In this document: piece by piece, positions 10,870 to 20,774 of the stretch
Layout: each line of letters begins with the position of its first letter
How positions within the stretch are numbered: position 1 is the stretch's first letter
From: Atriophallophorus winterbourni
Taxonomy: Eukaryota; Platyhelminthes; Trematoda; Plagiorchiida; Microphallidae
Reading direction: 5' to 3'
Assembly (NCBI GenBank): GCA_013407085.1
Contig: JACCGJ010013839.1
Coordinates: 99,653 to 163,652 of the forward strand
DNA: 64,000 nucleotides
The notes under the pieces: generated by a model
Database searches by the model: none
What the model was told of the DNA's origin: nothing
Seen by the model: the letters and a program-made list of their open reading frames with translations, nothing else
Position numbers and translations under genes: made by a program

Positions 10870-12234
10870 ATGACGCAAAGGATGACCTCGATGACCCAGA
10901 TAAAGAAGGCAGCACGTGATGTGTGTCAAATTTGTAACAAAGGGGTAAGCGCCAAATCCAACGCTGTTAAATGTTTTGGCTGTTTGAGTAAAATACATAC
11001 TAAATGTGATAAAGCCCTAACGAAAGAAGTGATATGTTTTATTAACAACGTTGATTTACCCGGTGTTTGCTACGTATGCTGTGCATGTCGAAGTAAACAG
11101 CCTATCGATACGACTACAAATCCTCCCCACGAGGCAAAGCTGGAATCTCGAATAGAGATTTTGGAAAATTGCTATCGAAAACTTGAGGAAACGTTTAAAC
11201 CGCTTTTGGTAGATACACTTGCCAACGCAATTCGACCCGAAATAAATGTTGCTCAAGACAAAAAGGAAAAGGAAATTACACCAATAACTGCTCTCTTAAC
11301 TGAATGTGTTGATAGCTCATCCGTAAGTAATAAAGATGGACCTACTGAAACCTGTTTACCTAGGTCCTCATCTGGTAAAATTGTGAACACTTTGTCCAGG
11401 ACTCCCCGTTGTCTAGTTGCTAGATCCGAGCCTCCCAAAAAAAGCAATGTTACCGCTCATTCTACTACGACAGATATCGCTCTCAGTGTAATCTGCACAA
11501 ATATCCCGGAATCGACAGATTCACTTTTCTCAGCAAGAAAAGCACATGAGCTCAATGAATGGACTAAGCTCTGTACACACATGGGCTTGAAAGCTTTGGT
11601 ACCTACATCAATGACGCGCTTAACCCGGCATAAAGACTCCCCACACGTAGACCGGCCGCGCCTATTAAGGGTGACACTACGAAATAAATCTGAAATGGAA
11701 GAAGTCATACTCAATGCGTATCTACTCGGTGCTTGTCCCGGTTTGACCTGCCGAGTACAAGCCGACATACCTTGGTGGGAAAGGAAAGGTCAATCCACTC
11801 GTCGAGACCACTCTACTTCACGTAGTTTAATATTCCTCGGTGTCCCCGAAAATGTTGATGTAGTATCAGCATCGGAATCAAAGCAACATGATTTGAAGCA
11901 ATGGTTATACATTGCCGATGCTATTGGATCTCGTGATTCCATTGTCGTAGATACTTTTAGAATACCCAGATCCTCCAACTACAAAGGCAATGGGCCCAGT
12001 CCTCTGAAAATCACTTTTCTAACGACTGAAATGGCTATCGCTATGAACACCGACTGGAAATCTAACCGCTCAAAACTTCCACCAGACGTGAGACTAAGTG
12101 TGCCCAAGCGTGTTCCCTCACTGAAACCCAGAGAACCATCGCAACCACAGCCTGATTGCAATCTTGTTATTGACAGTTCAAATGTTACCCCAAAAAACGA
12201 AAAGGGTCCGGCTCATCGCGAGTCGGACCAATAG
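10870..12234 (+). CDS. CR1-I ORF1 protein with PHD-like finger
   Basis: A 454-residue RNA-binding, chaperone-type protein expected to form the LINE RNP. Residues about 18-75 form a C4HC3-like finger (CQIC, CFGC, HTKC, CYVCCAC), typical of CR1 ORF1. A short coiled-coil-like segment is near 92-115. Two RRM-like blocks follow: ALSVICTNIPES to LLRVTLRNKSEM, and RSLIFLGVPENV to PLKITFLTTEMA. The ATG at 10870 is the first in frame. The last codons contain the AAAAAAC heptamer and stem described separately, and ORF2 follows in the -1 frame. Confidence 0.85.
   Translation: MTQRMTSMTQIKKAARDVCQICNKGVSAKSNAVKCFGCLSKIHTKCDKALTKEVICFINNVDLPGVCYVCCACRSKQPIDTTTNPPHEAKLESRIEILENCYRKLEETFKPLLVDTLANAIRPEINVAQDKKEKEITPITALLTECVDSSSVSNKDGPTETCLPRSSSGKIVNTLSRTPRCLVARSEPPKKSNVTAHSTTTDIALSVICTNIPESTDSLFSARKAHELNEWTKLCTHMGLKALVPTSMTRLTRHKDSPHVDRPRLLRVTLRNKSEMEEVILNAYLLGACPGLTCRVQADIPWWERKGQSTRRDHSTSRSLIFLGVPENVDVVSASESKQHDLKQWLYIADAIGSRDSIVVDTFRIPRSSNYKGNGPSPLKITFLTTEMAIAMNTDWKSNRSKLPPDVRLSVPKRVPSLKPREPSQPQPDCNLVIDSSNVTPKNEKGPAHRESDQ
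12192..12234 (+). promoter_or_regulatory. Candidate -1 ribosomal frameshift cassette, CR1-I
   Basis: The heptamer A AAA AAC (12192-12198) lies in the ORF1 zero frame (codons CCA AAA AAC). A 6-nt spacer (12199-12204) precedes a stem of GGTCCGGCTC (12205-12214) with GAGTCGGACC (12220-12229), ten pairs including one G-U, around a 5-nt loop. The ORF1 stop TAG begins at 12232. The -1 frame is open from the heptamer through ORF2. Heptamer, spacing and stem match known -1 frameshift signals; function is inferred. Confidence 0.78.
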
Positions 12235-12254
12235 CTACAGTACACGATTCGACA

Positions 12255-15062
12255 TTGTGTAAGACAAATACGATCAGGTGCATATATACAAATGCTCAGT
12301 GTTTAACTAACAAATTAGCTGAACTATGTGAGCTTTGTGATAGACTTTCACCCGATTTGGTTGCAGTTACAGAGACTTGGTTCCAGCCCTGCATGACTGA
12401 TGCTGAGCTTTTGATTCCGAAAATGTCACTACTTCGTCGCGATCGTGATCGAAGATCCGGTGGTGGAGTTGCAGTCTACTATCACGAACGTTTAGCGCAG
12501 TGTAACGTCATCGATCATCCTGACCTCAGCCTTCCTGATACGATGTGGTGTTCAGTAAAGCTAGTCAATGGAGATGAATGTACGATCGGCATCATTTACC
12601 GCTCGCCATCATCCGAAAGCTCATACAATGATAAGCTCATCGAATCATTGCAACACATCACAAGATGCCAGACTATGCAATTGCTAATCATTGGCGATTT
12701 TAATCTCCCGCATCTGTTTTCGAGAGGTGAGCACTCCCTGCATTCGTTTGAACATAAATTCAAGGAGGTTATGGAATTTGCTTCACTACACAATCACGTT
12801 AACCAGCCAACTCGCTGGCGGGGTGTTGACCAACCTTCACCCCTTGACCTTGTCTTAACGCCTGAGGCAACCGCAGTAGAGGGTATACAATACCTGGCAC
12901 CACTGGGGAAGAGTGATCATGTTGTGCTTTTGTTTGATTATGTATGTAGTGCGGAACGATTGTGTGAACAGACGAAAGTCATAAGGAAAATACAATTTGA
13001 ATCCTTAAATATCAGTCTCAGGGATGCATACACTCATGAGTTTGATTCAATGGATCCTGGCTCATATTACAATTCGTTTCTAAATTATCTCAATTCGAAG
13101 ATTTACGAAAACTCGATTTTTGTACCACACAAATGCAGCTACAACAACCAGTTTGTTATGCGGAGTAGAACTAAGAAATGGTTAGCTGTTATGCGAGAGT
13201 CTTGGGTAACTCATAAGACGTTTGGTACGGAAGAAACTTGGAAGCGATTCTGTAAGATACGGAATAACGTCACGACTCTTGTAAGAGAAGATCGCATGCA
13301 ATTCCAATGGAACTTGCTTAAGAGAATGGAAAAGAATCCTAAGCTTCTCTACAAGATAGTAAATGAACGATCGAAGATCAAACCAGGTGTATTCTCTGTA
13401 CTAACACCTCATGGATTGACCCACACTGCCCAAGATACCGCCGACGCTTTAGCAACGTTTTACTCATTTGTCTTCAATCCCAAGCGTTGTATACCATATC
13501 AAGTTTCATCAAGTTCACCACATTTCGAATTATTAAGTGAAATGACTATCAACGAATACATGGTTGGGCGGGAACTTTGTCGACTAAACGAAAAGAAGTC
13601 CCCTGGCGCAGACAAAATTACCCCCGCCGTACTTCGCAGGTGTCGCGTTGCTTTGACTGCTCCTCTCACTCGCATATTCAATCTCAGCTTAAATGAAGGA
13701 AAAATACCACCGCAATGGAAAGCAGGGATGATAACTCCTATTTATAAAGGCGGTAGCCGTTCAGACACAGCAAACTATAGACCGGTAACGTTACTTCCGG
13801 TGATCTCCAAATTAATGGAACGCATTGTGACTGCGCGCATAAGAGAACATTTTGAAAACCAAAATATTTTGACCGCAGCACAACACGGTTTTCGAAGAGG
13901 TCGTTGCTGTTTATCTAACCTTCTTACAACGTTCGAGGATTGGACCAAGGCACTAGACGAAGGTGAGGCTGTACATGCTTGCTACATCGATATTTCCAAA
14001 GCTTTCGATAGAGTCAACCATGACATCTTAATTAAAAAGCTCGAATCCTATGGAATAACGGGAATATTGCTGAATTGGATAAGGGACTATCTTACTGATA
14101 GACACGTCCAAGTTCGCGTTGGCAGCACCTTATCTAGAAAAATAGACGTCACGAGTGGAGTTCCGCAAGGCTCGGTGCTTGGACCTCTTCTATTCTTGGT
14201 GTATATGAACGATATAGTAGAGGATATTGGATGCAACTTGATACTATTTGCCGATGATATTAAAATTTGGAAACGTGTCAGGTCTGTTAATGACTGTATG
14301 GCATTACAACGGGATCTAAGCATCTTATTTCGTTGGTCCCAGTTAAATGAGTTACCATTTAACCCTGCGAAATGTAAAATGCTGCAGCTTGGGAAATCTC
14401 TGCACCACACGTATCAGCTTGGCACGCAAGATCTCGTCTGGACCACAGCAGAAAAAGATCTGGGTATCTGGGTTTCGTTTAACCTGAAGCCTGGACAGCA
14501 TTGCCGGATGGTGTACAATAAAGCTTGCCGTATCTTGAGTCTTCTTAAAAGAATATTCCGGATTTTTACGCCCGGAACCCTACCCCGGGTAATTAACACG
14601 TATATACGTCATGTTATGGAATATTTCATTCAAGCCTGGGCACCATGGCTGAGGAAGGATATCGAACTACTCGACAGGATTTATCATCGTGCTACAAAGT
14701 TGGTCTCCCGGTACAGAAATTTGCCTTTCACAGAGCGAATGTTAAAACTGAACCTACCAGATTTTACCCAACGGCGGATACGTAGTGACCTTATGTTGAC
14801 CTTCAAAATCCTGCATTCTGTAAACCATCCCCTTAAACACTTGCTAAAGCCCAATGACCTTACTAGAACACGAACACATTCAAAGGCTTTAAGCATTCCG
14901 CATTCTCGATTGGATATACGTCGTAATTTTTTCTCCGTAAGAATTTGTTTCACTTGGAACTATTTGCCTGAAGAAATCACACGATCAGAATCTGTTGAGG
15001 TTTTCGCTTCCAAACTCGATGAGTTTATGACGAACCATGCGGTATGCGAATGTCCCTATTGA
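12255..15062 (+). CDS. CR1-I ORF2: endonuclease and reverse transcriptase
   Basis: About 935 residues from the TTG at 12255; the open frame begins further upstream and overlaps ORF1 in the -1 frame. No ATG precedes the endonuclease. The endonuclease shows IYTNAQCL, VAVTETWF, IIGDFNLP and SDHVVLLF (residues about 10-225). The RT shows SPGADKITP, GFRRGRCCLSN, YIDISKAFDRVNHD, SGVPQGSVLGPLLF and catalytic FADDIK near residue 664. The C-terminus has the CR1-type IQAWAPWL and RNFFSVRICFTWNYLP. The frame is intact. It would nick target DNA and copy the LINE RNA there. Confidence 0.92.
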   Translation: MCKTNTIRCIYTNAQCLTNKLAELCELCDRLSPDLVAVTETWFQPCMTDAELLIPKMSLLRRDRDRRSGGGVAVYYHERLAQCNVIDHPDLSLPDTMWCSVKLVNGDECTIGIIYRSPSSESSYNDKLIESLQHITRCQTMQLLIIGDFNLPHLFSRGEHSLHSFEHKFKEVMEFASLHNHVNQPTRWRGVDQPSPLDLVLTPEATAVEGIQYLAPLGKSDHVVLLFDYVCSAERLCEQTKVIRKIQFESLNISLRDAYTHEFDSMDPGSYYNSFLNYLNSKIYENSIFVPHKCSYNNQFVMRSRTKKWLAVMRESWVTHKTFGTEETWKRFCKIRNNVTTLVREDRMQFQWNLLKRMEKNPKLLYKIVNERSKIKPGVFSVLTPHGLTHTAQDTADALATFYSFVFNPKRCIPYQVSSSSPHFELLSEMTINEYMVGRELCRLNEKKSPGADKITPAVLRRCRVALTAPLTRIFNLSLNEGKIPPQWKAGMITPIYKGGSRSDTANYRPVTLLPVISKLMERIVTARIREHFENQNILTAAQHGFRRGRCCLSNLLTTFEDWTKALDEGEAVHACYIDISKAFDRVNHDILIKKLESYGITGILLNWIRDYLTDRHVQVRVGSTLSRKIDVTSGVPQGSVLGPLLFLVYMNDIVEDIGCNLILFADDIKIWKRVRSVNDCMALQRDLSILFRWSQLNELPFNPAKCKMLQLGKSLHHTYQLGTQDLVWTTAEKDLGIWVSFNLKPGQHCRMVYNKACRILSLLKRIFRIFTPGTLPRVINTYIRHVMEYFIQAWAPWLRKDIELLDRIYHRATKLVSRYRNLPFTERMLKLNLPDFTQRRIRSDLMLTFKILHSVNHPLKHLLKPNDLTRTRTHSKALSIPHSRLDIRRNFFSVRICFTWNYLPEEITRSESVEVFASKLDEFMTNHAVCECPY

Positions 15063-15162
15063 TTTTTGAGATATTTTATATTTTTTTATATATTTTTATA
15101 TGTTCCATATACCTTGTCATCCTATGGTTATTGTTAAGCTTAATGCTTTTTCTACCATAAAA

Positions 15163-15192
15163 TTTTCTGAGTTCTGAGTTCTGAGTTCTGAA
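15163..15192 (+). repeat. CR1-I 3' heptamer tail
   Basis: Four direct TTCTGAG-type heptamers close the element, immediately before the resumed Gypsy gag. Confidence 0.88.
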
Positions 15193-15193
15193 A

Positions 15194-15483
15194 ATCTCAC
15201 GGAGCTCAGTATAATCGTGTTGTTGGTATGTTGCCACCGTCCGCCGCAAAGAAGGTTGCTGATTTAATATACAACCGTCCTGCTGATAATCCGTACGATG
15301 CACTTAAACATGCCATCATCTCACGCACTTCATATACTGACGAGCAAAACCTACGGAAACTGTTGTCCGGCTTAGAAATGGGTGATCACACTCCGTCACA
15401 ACACATGCGACACATGCTCCAATTACAAGGAGACAAGCCTGTTGATGAACGATCATTCGTGAATTATGGCAGCAGAGTCTAAC
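15194..15483 (+). pseudogene. Gypsy gag, C-terminal part
   Basis: The frame contains QYNRVVGMLPPSAAKKVADL, then YDALKHAIISRTSYTDEQNL and LLSGLEMGDHTPSQHMRHML, the standard gag spacing for CsRn1-like elements. It ends at a stop at 15481. It is the downstream half of the gag interrupted at about 10412. Confidence 0.8.
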
Positions 15484-15689
15484 AGCCGACGTCTTAGCCA
15501 TTATGGACAAGCAAAAAGTCTACAACACTTGGCACGCATTGCAGACGAAGTTCACGATATCTTGCACAGCGTTGCATTGTCTCACGTTTTTGCTATCATT
15601 ATTATAATCGTCGATTCGGTTCAAAGGCCCTGCATTGCACGCCATCTTGCTCTTACAACTCAAATTTTTCCAAGCAGGGAAACCGCAAA

Positions 15690-16700
15690 GCCAAACAGTA
15701 GACCCTGCAGCTTTGTCTGGCACCCTTCAAAACCGTCTCTTCTACATTACCAACAGGGCCGAAATTAGCGTAATCCCACAATCCAATATGGAACGCAAAA
15801 ACCCGTCTTCGTTGACGTTACAGGCGGCAAACGGCACGAAAATTTCTACTTTGGGTCAGAGATCACTTTCTGTCGAATTAGGTCTCAGGCGTAACTTTCG
15901 ATGGGTTTTCACACTCGCCGATGTCAAAGTACCAATTTTGGGCGCACAAATCCTTTCACATTTTGATCTTTCGATCAATATAGCTACACATAATCTTATT
16001 GACAATATAACAATGATTATCTCATTTGATAACTTCTGTAACTCCTCCATCCGAACCTTTCCACTACTTACCCCTGACATCCCATCACCGTTCAGTGACT
16101 TACTGACAGAATTTTTCAAAGCTTTCAAGCCGGTTTCGCAATCTACTACTATTAAACATGATGTCAAACACCACATTCTGACCCATGGTCCTCCAGTGTT
16201 TAACAGACCCCGTCGTTTGGCTCCGAACAAGTTCAAGGTCACAAAGCTTGAGTTTGAACACATGCTTGAACTTGGAATCATACGGCCATCCAAATCGCCC
16301 TGGGCAAGCCCCCTTCACATGGTTGAAAAGAATAAATCTGACGCCTGGCGTCCATGTGGACATTACCGTGCTCTTAACAGAGTTACTGTTCCGGACCGTT
16401 GCCTTATCCCCCACATACACGACTTCGCACTTTCCTTGCATGGAAAGATTGTGTTTTCCAAACTGGACCTGGTGCGTGCTCACCACCAGATACCTGTCAC
16501 CGAGGAAGATATTCCGAAAACAGCCATCACTACACCTTTTGGTCCTTACGATTTTCTAAAAATGCCATTTGGTTTACGCAACGCTGCTCAAACTTTCCAG
16601 AGATTCATGGACCAAGTTTTCCAAGGATTATCTTTCATGTTCATGTATATATTGATGACGTCCTCATTGCTAGTTCGTCTCAAGTGGAACATGCAGTATA
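15690..16700 (+). pseudogene. Gypsy protease and reverse transcriptase
   Basis: The start has a degenerate protease segment: [19 protein letters not shown] and [18 protein letters not shown] are the typical C-terminal protease blocks. RT follows: [43 protein letters not shown] and [21 protein letters not shown] frameshift near 16640 moves the catalytic YIDDVLIAS into another frame. The usual D in the CGDYRxLN motif is H here. Confidence 0.87.
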
Positions 16701-17470
16701 TCTGCGTTCGTTGTTCCAGCGACTGTCACAGTTTGGCGTGGTGATTAACCCGGATAAATGCCTGTTTGGTGTCGCTGCTCTCGAAATCGGCATTCGCCCC
16801 TTGCCGGATAAATTCTCGTCCATTAACGACCTTCCATTACCCAATTCTCTTCGAAAGTTAAGTCGATTTCTTGGTTGAGTCAATTACTACCGAAGATTCA
16901 TTCTCGATTGTGTTAACATATCTCAACCAATGACTGATTTGTTACGCGGAAATGAGCGACAATTTAAAATGGATGCTGATGCTGTCGGATCGTTTCGAAG
17001 ATTGAAGACCGCATTGAATGAAATATCTTCCTTATCCTACATGTCTAGAAATCCTCATGCTTCACTTTCGCTTGCGACTGATGCATATCAAGCAGCAGTC
17101 GGTGCTGTCCTCCAGCAAAGTATTGACAGTGTTGTCAAACCGCTTGCATTCTTTTCCCGTCGTCTTTAACCCACCCAGACACGCGACAGCATGCCTAGGA
17201 AATCCAAGAATAAAACATTTATTTATTTATTTATTTTCCACATTCGCTCGAAGGCCGCAATTTCACTGTTTGGACCGATCACAAGCCTCTGACGTTTGCT
17301 CTGTCTACTACAGCTGATAGATATTCACCCCATGAGATACGTCACCTTGACTATATTTCGCAATTTACGAGTGATATACGTTAGCTGTCTGCTTCATCAA
17401 ATACAGTTGCTGATGCATTTTCTCGCATGCAACTCACCGCAATCAGTAGATCGAATTTTGATCTCAAGCA
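16640..17470 (+). pseudogene. Gypsy RT end and RNase H
   Basis: [19 protein letters not shown] carries the catalytic [14 protein letters not shown] and LSRFLG follow, then a stop at 16876 before VNYYRRFI. RNase H is read as SLATDAYQAAVGAVLQQ and, in other frames, FTVWTDHKPLTFAL and TVADAFSRM near 17270-17440. An ATTT simple repeat (about 17211-17234) interrupts the RNase H. Integrase is absent. Confidence 0.82.
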
Positions 17471-17540
17471 TTTACCAGAGGCTCAGCAACATGACAGTGA
17501 CTTAGAGCAATATCATTTTACCTCATACCTCAGAGTTCAA

Positions 17541-17967
17541 CCTGTCTTTTTCTTTTTTTCCGAATCATCACAGAGCACCAAGTTAAGCTTAGATCTACCA
17601 TGCGCTTCCAAGATTGAAATCGTTCTGTACGACGTAACCGAATAAGGCTATTACATATTCCCCTTACTCGCACTAAAGTTCGACAAAACTTCTTTTTAAT
17701 TAGGTATGCGCATCTTTGGAATTCTCTTCCACTCCATTTTCGCATGTGCACATCTACAGGTAAATTTGAAACACTAGTAGATTCTCTTACTGCTCCATTG
17801 CTATGCGAAATTCTCAAAATAAACACTTCTATAGACAATATATTTTGTCACGGTATTGCTGGTTATTGAACCAGTTGTAAGTATTTTGTACATTAACACA
17901 CGTATTGAACTGTTCACAATGTCCGAAATACATGGTATCATTAAGCGTCAGGTTACTTAGTGTCTAT
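17541..17967 (+). mobile_element. 5'-truncated LINE of the CR1-II type
   Basis: About 430 bp nearly identical, in opposite orientation, to the end of CR1-II (20686-21100). It carries the last ORF2 residues, readable as RTKVRQNFF and RYAHLWNSLPLHF in broken frames, and the 3' UTR. It joins the Gypsy RNase H end on the left and the BEL-II LTR on the right. Confidence 0.85.
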
Positions 17968-18671
17968 TGTAAATGACAAAAATTTGTGTAAAATTCCTTC
18001 TTATTTTTCTATTTAAACAAATTGATTTTTTCTTAATTCTTCACGGTTCTACCTATTTGTGTATATATTTTTGATACTGTTCGATCCACTTGTACACATT
18101 TTTTGTTTTGTTGAACTAATCGATTTTGCTTGGCTGCCATTAAATTCCACATATTTTTGCACGTGGTATTTGGGCTCATTTTATTGTTTCATTTTGGACA
18201 CCAATTTGTGTGTCATTTGTTGTTTGATACGGAAATTTGGACGACAACATTGGTAAATTAACTATTTCTAGTTTTTATGCGTCAGGTCGTCATTTTCATT
18301 GAATCTATTATTGTTGGAGTTTTGACTCCATTGTATTGGTGCGTTCCGATATAATTGAGGTTTGTATACTATTATTATTGTCACTGTCATTAATTACAGT
18401 ACCGTAGTAAACCCAAATCGTGGTTATGAATTTGTCGAACTAGGGATGTGGGATCTACGTGTTAACTGACGACATTAGTCGTAACAGTACTCAATTTGGA
18501 ACTGGATTTTGATTCTTCTCCAACTGGACGAGAAGTATTCGTTTTCTTCCCGAACTTGACGGGAAGCACTCAAATCGAATTGCCTAATGGGATACGGTCA
18601 ATTGGATCGCCAATCCAGCGGAACGAGGATCAACTTGGACCCTCGTACATCTACTCATTTCTGTTCAAACA
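17968..18671 (+). repeat. BEL-II 5' LTR
   Basis: Starts TGTAAATG and ends CAAACA just before TTGGTGACGT, the same candidate primer-binding site as BEL-I. Blocks shared with the BEL-I LTR include TCAGGTCGTCATT, GAGGTTTGTAT and AATTACAGTACCGTA. Only one LTR of this element is left. Confidence 0.72.
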
Positions 18672-18717
18672 TTGGTGACGTTCTTCTCTTTTTTTATTTT
18701 TTGTTTCGCCATTTTTG

Positions 18718-19152
18718 ATAAGGCCACGTAAATCGAAACGTCTGAACACTACTGATAAGCTTGCCTGTTATTGTGATAGTGACACTATTGGTTCCGCCTC
18801 GCGTAGCTCTTGTATATCATCTCGAGGTAGTTCTAATTTCGACTCTAAACATGGGCCGTCTGTGCGTGAGCTCGAATTAGAGAGAGATTTAGTGATTGCT
18901 AAGGAGACGATAGCTCGTTTGAGCGGATGCAGTGTCAACGACAACTATGTTGCTGAAGTTCCGGTTAATCGACATATTGAGTCGGAAGCGGTAAAGATGT
19001 CACAAAAGGTCGTCAACGATGTTGCTTCATTGCCTAGGGTAGAGTTATCTACATTTGATGGCAATTCGGTGGATTACTGAAAATTTATCCGGCAATTTGA
19101 GTGTTATATAGAATCGAAAACTTGCGATTCCGGACAGTGTTTGCTATATCTT

Positions 19153-19153
<1 letters not shown>
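18718..19153 (+). pseudogene. BEL-II gag, N-terminal part
   Basis: Homologous to BEL-I gag: LELERDLVIAKETIARL and VELSTFDGNSVDY, a TGA, then KFIRQFECYIESK and CLLYLI. The expected start ATG appears as ATA, so no proper start remains. The frame ends at the LINE junction (19154). Confidence 0.78.
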
Positions 19154-19189
<36 letters not shown>

Positions 19190-19300
19190 TATAATAATAA
19201 TAATAATAATAATAATGATAATATTACATATTCTTTGACATCCAAGGCATGCAATACATGATAATAATAATAATAATAATATATATTCTTGGATATCCAA
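19154..19300. repeat. AAT microsatellite with duplicated spacer
   Basis: (AAT)n runs alternate with two copies of a spacer containing ATCCAAGGCATG and AATACATG. It stands at the 3' extremity of CR1-II on the minus strand and may be its tail. Confidence 0.8.
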
Positions 19301-20315
19301 GGCATGTAATACATGATCAGTTTATCAAAATTGGAACAGCAAAAGAAAAAATATAACGGTGCAAATGACCGAAGTGAGCGGGATTTTTAAACATTTTTTT
19401 CCGTTCAATAATGGAAACGAATATACAGAAAGTAAGAAAAAAATCTTCATGTCTAATAACAATAAGATTTCATTTAAATTTTGTCAGAAGTTACGAACTG
19501 CAAGGATGGGAAAACATGGAGAACATAAATGGAAGGTAATTATGGAAAATGTGAAGTGAATTGTAATAGATTGTCATAAAAAATTGATAAATAAATTATA
19601 TATGTATCAATTTATGTTTTTTTCACGGAGAGATTGGTTGAGAGGATGGAAAAGTGAACATAAATCCATCAGAATAAGAAAATTTGAGAAATTCTAGGGG
19701 ATGAAAGAGGGTGTGGTTAAAAGCATGGGAGTAGGGTACTCCAATACTCTCGAAAGATTGTCGACGATTCGAGCCAAAATGTGTTCACCAGCCGGGTTTT
19801 CGTTATCTGCAGGAGAGTGAATCGCAAATGGAACAAATCTCGGGCGGATAGATTTCGAGCCAGTTTCACTGATGGTTCGGTATTCGAAGACACTGGAATA
19901 TAATGAAAGGTATTCTCTTCACCATCTTGGTGAGAGGTCATCAAAGTAAAATAGTTCATCATTTGAAAAATAAGAATGTACATTAAAAACATAATGTTTT
20001 TCAGGTTTTTTTTACTTTTTTATTTTTTTGGTAGATTTTATTGTTTTGCAAGTTTGGATAAAAATGTGACATTTATAAGATATATACATAATGGTGTATA
20101 GAAAATGTCATGGAAGGCAATGTGGCAAATAGAAAAATGTGATGCAAGTCCCAACCTATGACGAGACATGCATAGACCCTATGTAACCTGACACTACAGC
20201 AGCGTTATAAATAGCTAATCAGAAAAATAATTTTTTTAGATGTTTCTATTTTTTTAGAGACATTTGTTCACGATAGAAACCTGAATTGAAACGATAAGGA
20301 TAACTGCACATGGGC
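19301..20315. other. CR1-II 3' flank without recognised gene
   Basis: No protein motif was recognised; a lone copy of the CCCTATGTAACCTGAC motif of the 89-bp repeats occurs near 20172. This is taken as the outer 3' UTR of CR1-II, but it could contain a separate insertion. Confidence 0.4.
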
Positions 20316-20697
20316 TAAGATACTGTCAGGTTGCCCAGGCCTAGACAGATATGAGATGGGGAATAGAAATAGATGTAACATACATAGGCCCTAAGTAACC
20401 TGACTAAGATACTGTCAGGTTGCCCAGGCCTAGACAGATATGAAATGGGGAATAGAAATAGATGTAACTTACATAGACCCTAAGTAACCTGACTAAAGAG
20501 ATACAAAAAGTAAGGGTACATATAATACTAGTCCCAGGTTTTGATGTATGTATGAAAGCACAAGCCCGATCCAGGCAAAGTGCCGCACAGTCAGAGACTG
20601 CACATGGGCTAAGATAGTGTCAGGTTGCCCAGGCCTAGACAGATATGAGGGAAGAGTAGAAATAGATGAAACATACATAGACACTAAGTAACATGAC
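20316..20697. repeat. 89-bp repeats carrying the SINE-like core
   Basis: Two tandem units start at 20316 and 20405 (period 89) and a third at 20610. Each contains CAGGTTGCCCAGGCCTAGAC, then AATAGAAATAGATG and a TAAGTAACCTGAC-like end. The third unit is preceded by the full SINE-like repeat start (20546). Confidence 0.85.
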
Positions 20698-20774
20698 ACT
20701 TAATAATACCATGTATTTCGGACATTGTGAACAGTTCTATACGTGTGCTAGTGTACAAAATACGTACAACTGGT

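Larger units (their letters stand above)
10413..15193 (+). mobile_element. Full-length CR1-like LINE, both ORFs open (CR1-I)
   Basis: About 4.8 kb: a 5' leader of about 450 bp, ORF1 (10870-12234), ORF2 (open to 15062) and a short 3' UTR ending in four TTCTGAG-type heptamers at 15163-15192. Neither ORF has an internal stop or frameshift. It is inserted in the Gypsy gag. CR1-type LINEs end in short tandem repeats rather than poly(A), which fits. No clear target duplication was found; the left boundary is approximate. Confidence 0.85.
9955..17541 (+). mobile_element. Gypsy LTR retrotransposon of CsRn1-like type, split by a LINE
   Basis: Plus-strand order: LTR end, primer-binding-site candidate, start of gag, then the CR1-I LINE (about 10413-15193), then rest of gag, protease, RT and RNase H. 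No integrase or 3' LTR remains because a truncated CR1-II-type LINE takes over at 17541. Multiple stops and frameshifts show that it is dead. The protease-RT region resembles the CsRn1/Boudicca group known from flukes. Confidence 0.85.

Noticed and set aside
10870..11130. PHD finger taken as a host chromatin protein
   Set aside because: The finger is followed by RRM-like blocks and an ORF2 with endonuclease and RT; it is LINE ORF1.
12255..12260. ORF2 start at this position taken as a real initiation codon
   Set aside because: The codon is TTG; the frame is open further upstream and no ATG precedes the endonuclease, so it is not evidence of initiation. The same holds for 23762, 7138, 18715 and 24868.
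15163..15192. Short direct repeats resembling a CRISPR array
   Set aside because: Units are 7 bp without spacers and close a LINE; this is a CR1-type tail.
20298..20350. tRNA-like fold in the SINE-like repeat
   Set aside because: No convincing A and B box spacing or cloverleaf could be drawn.
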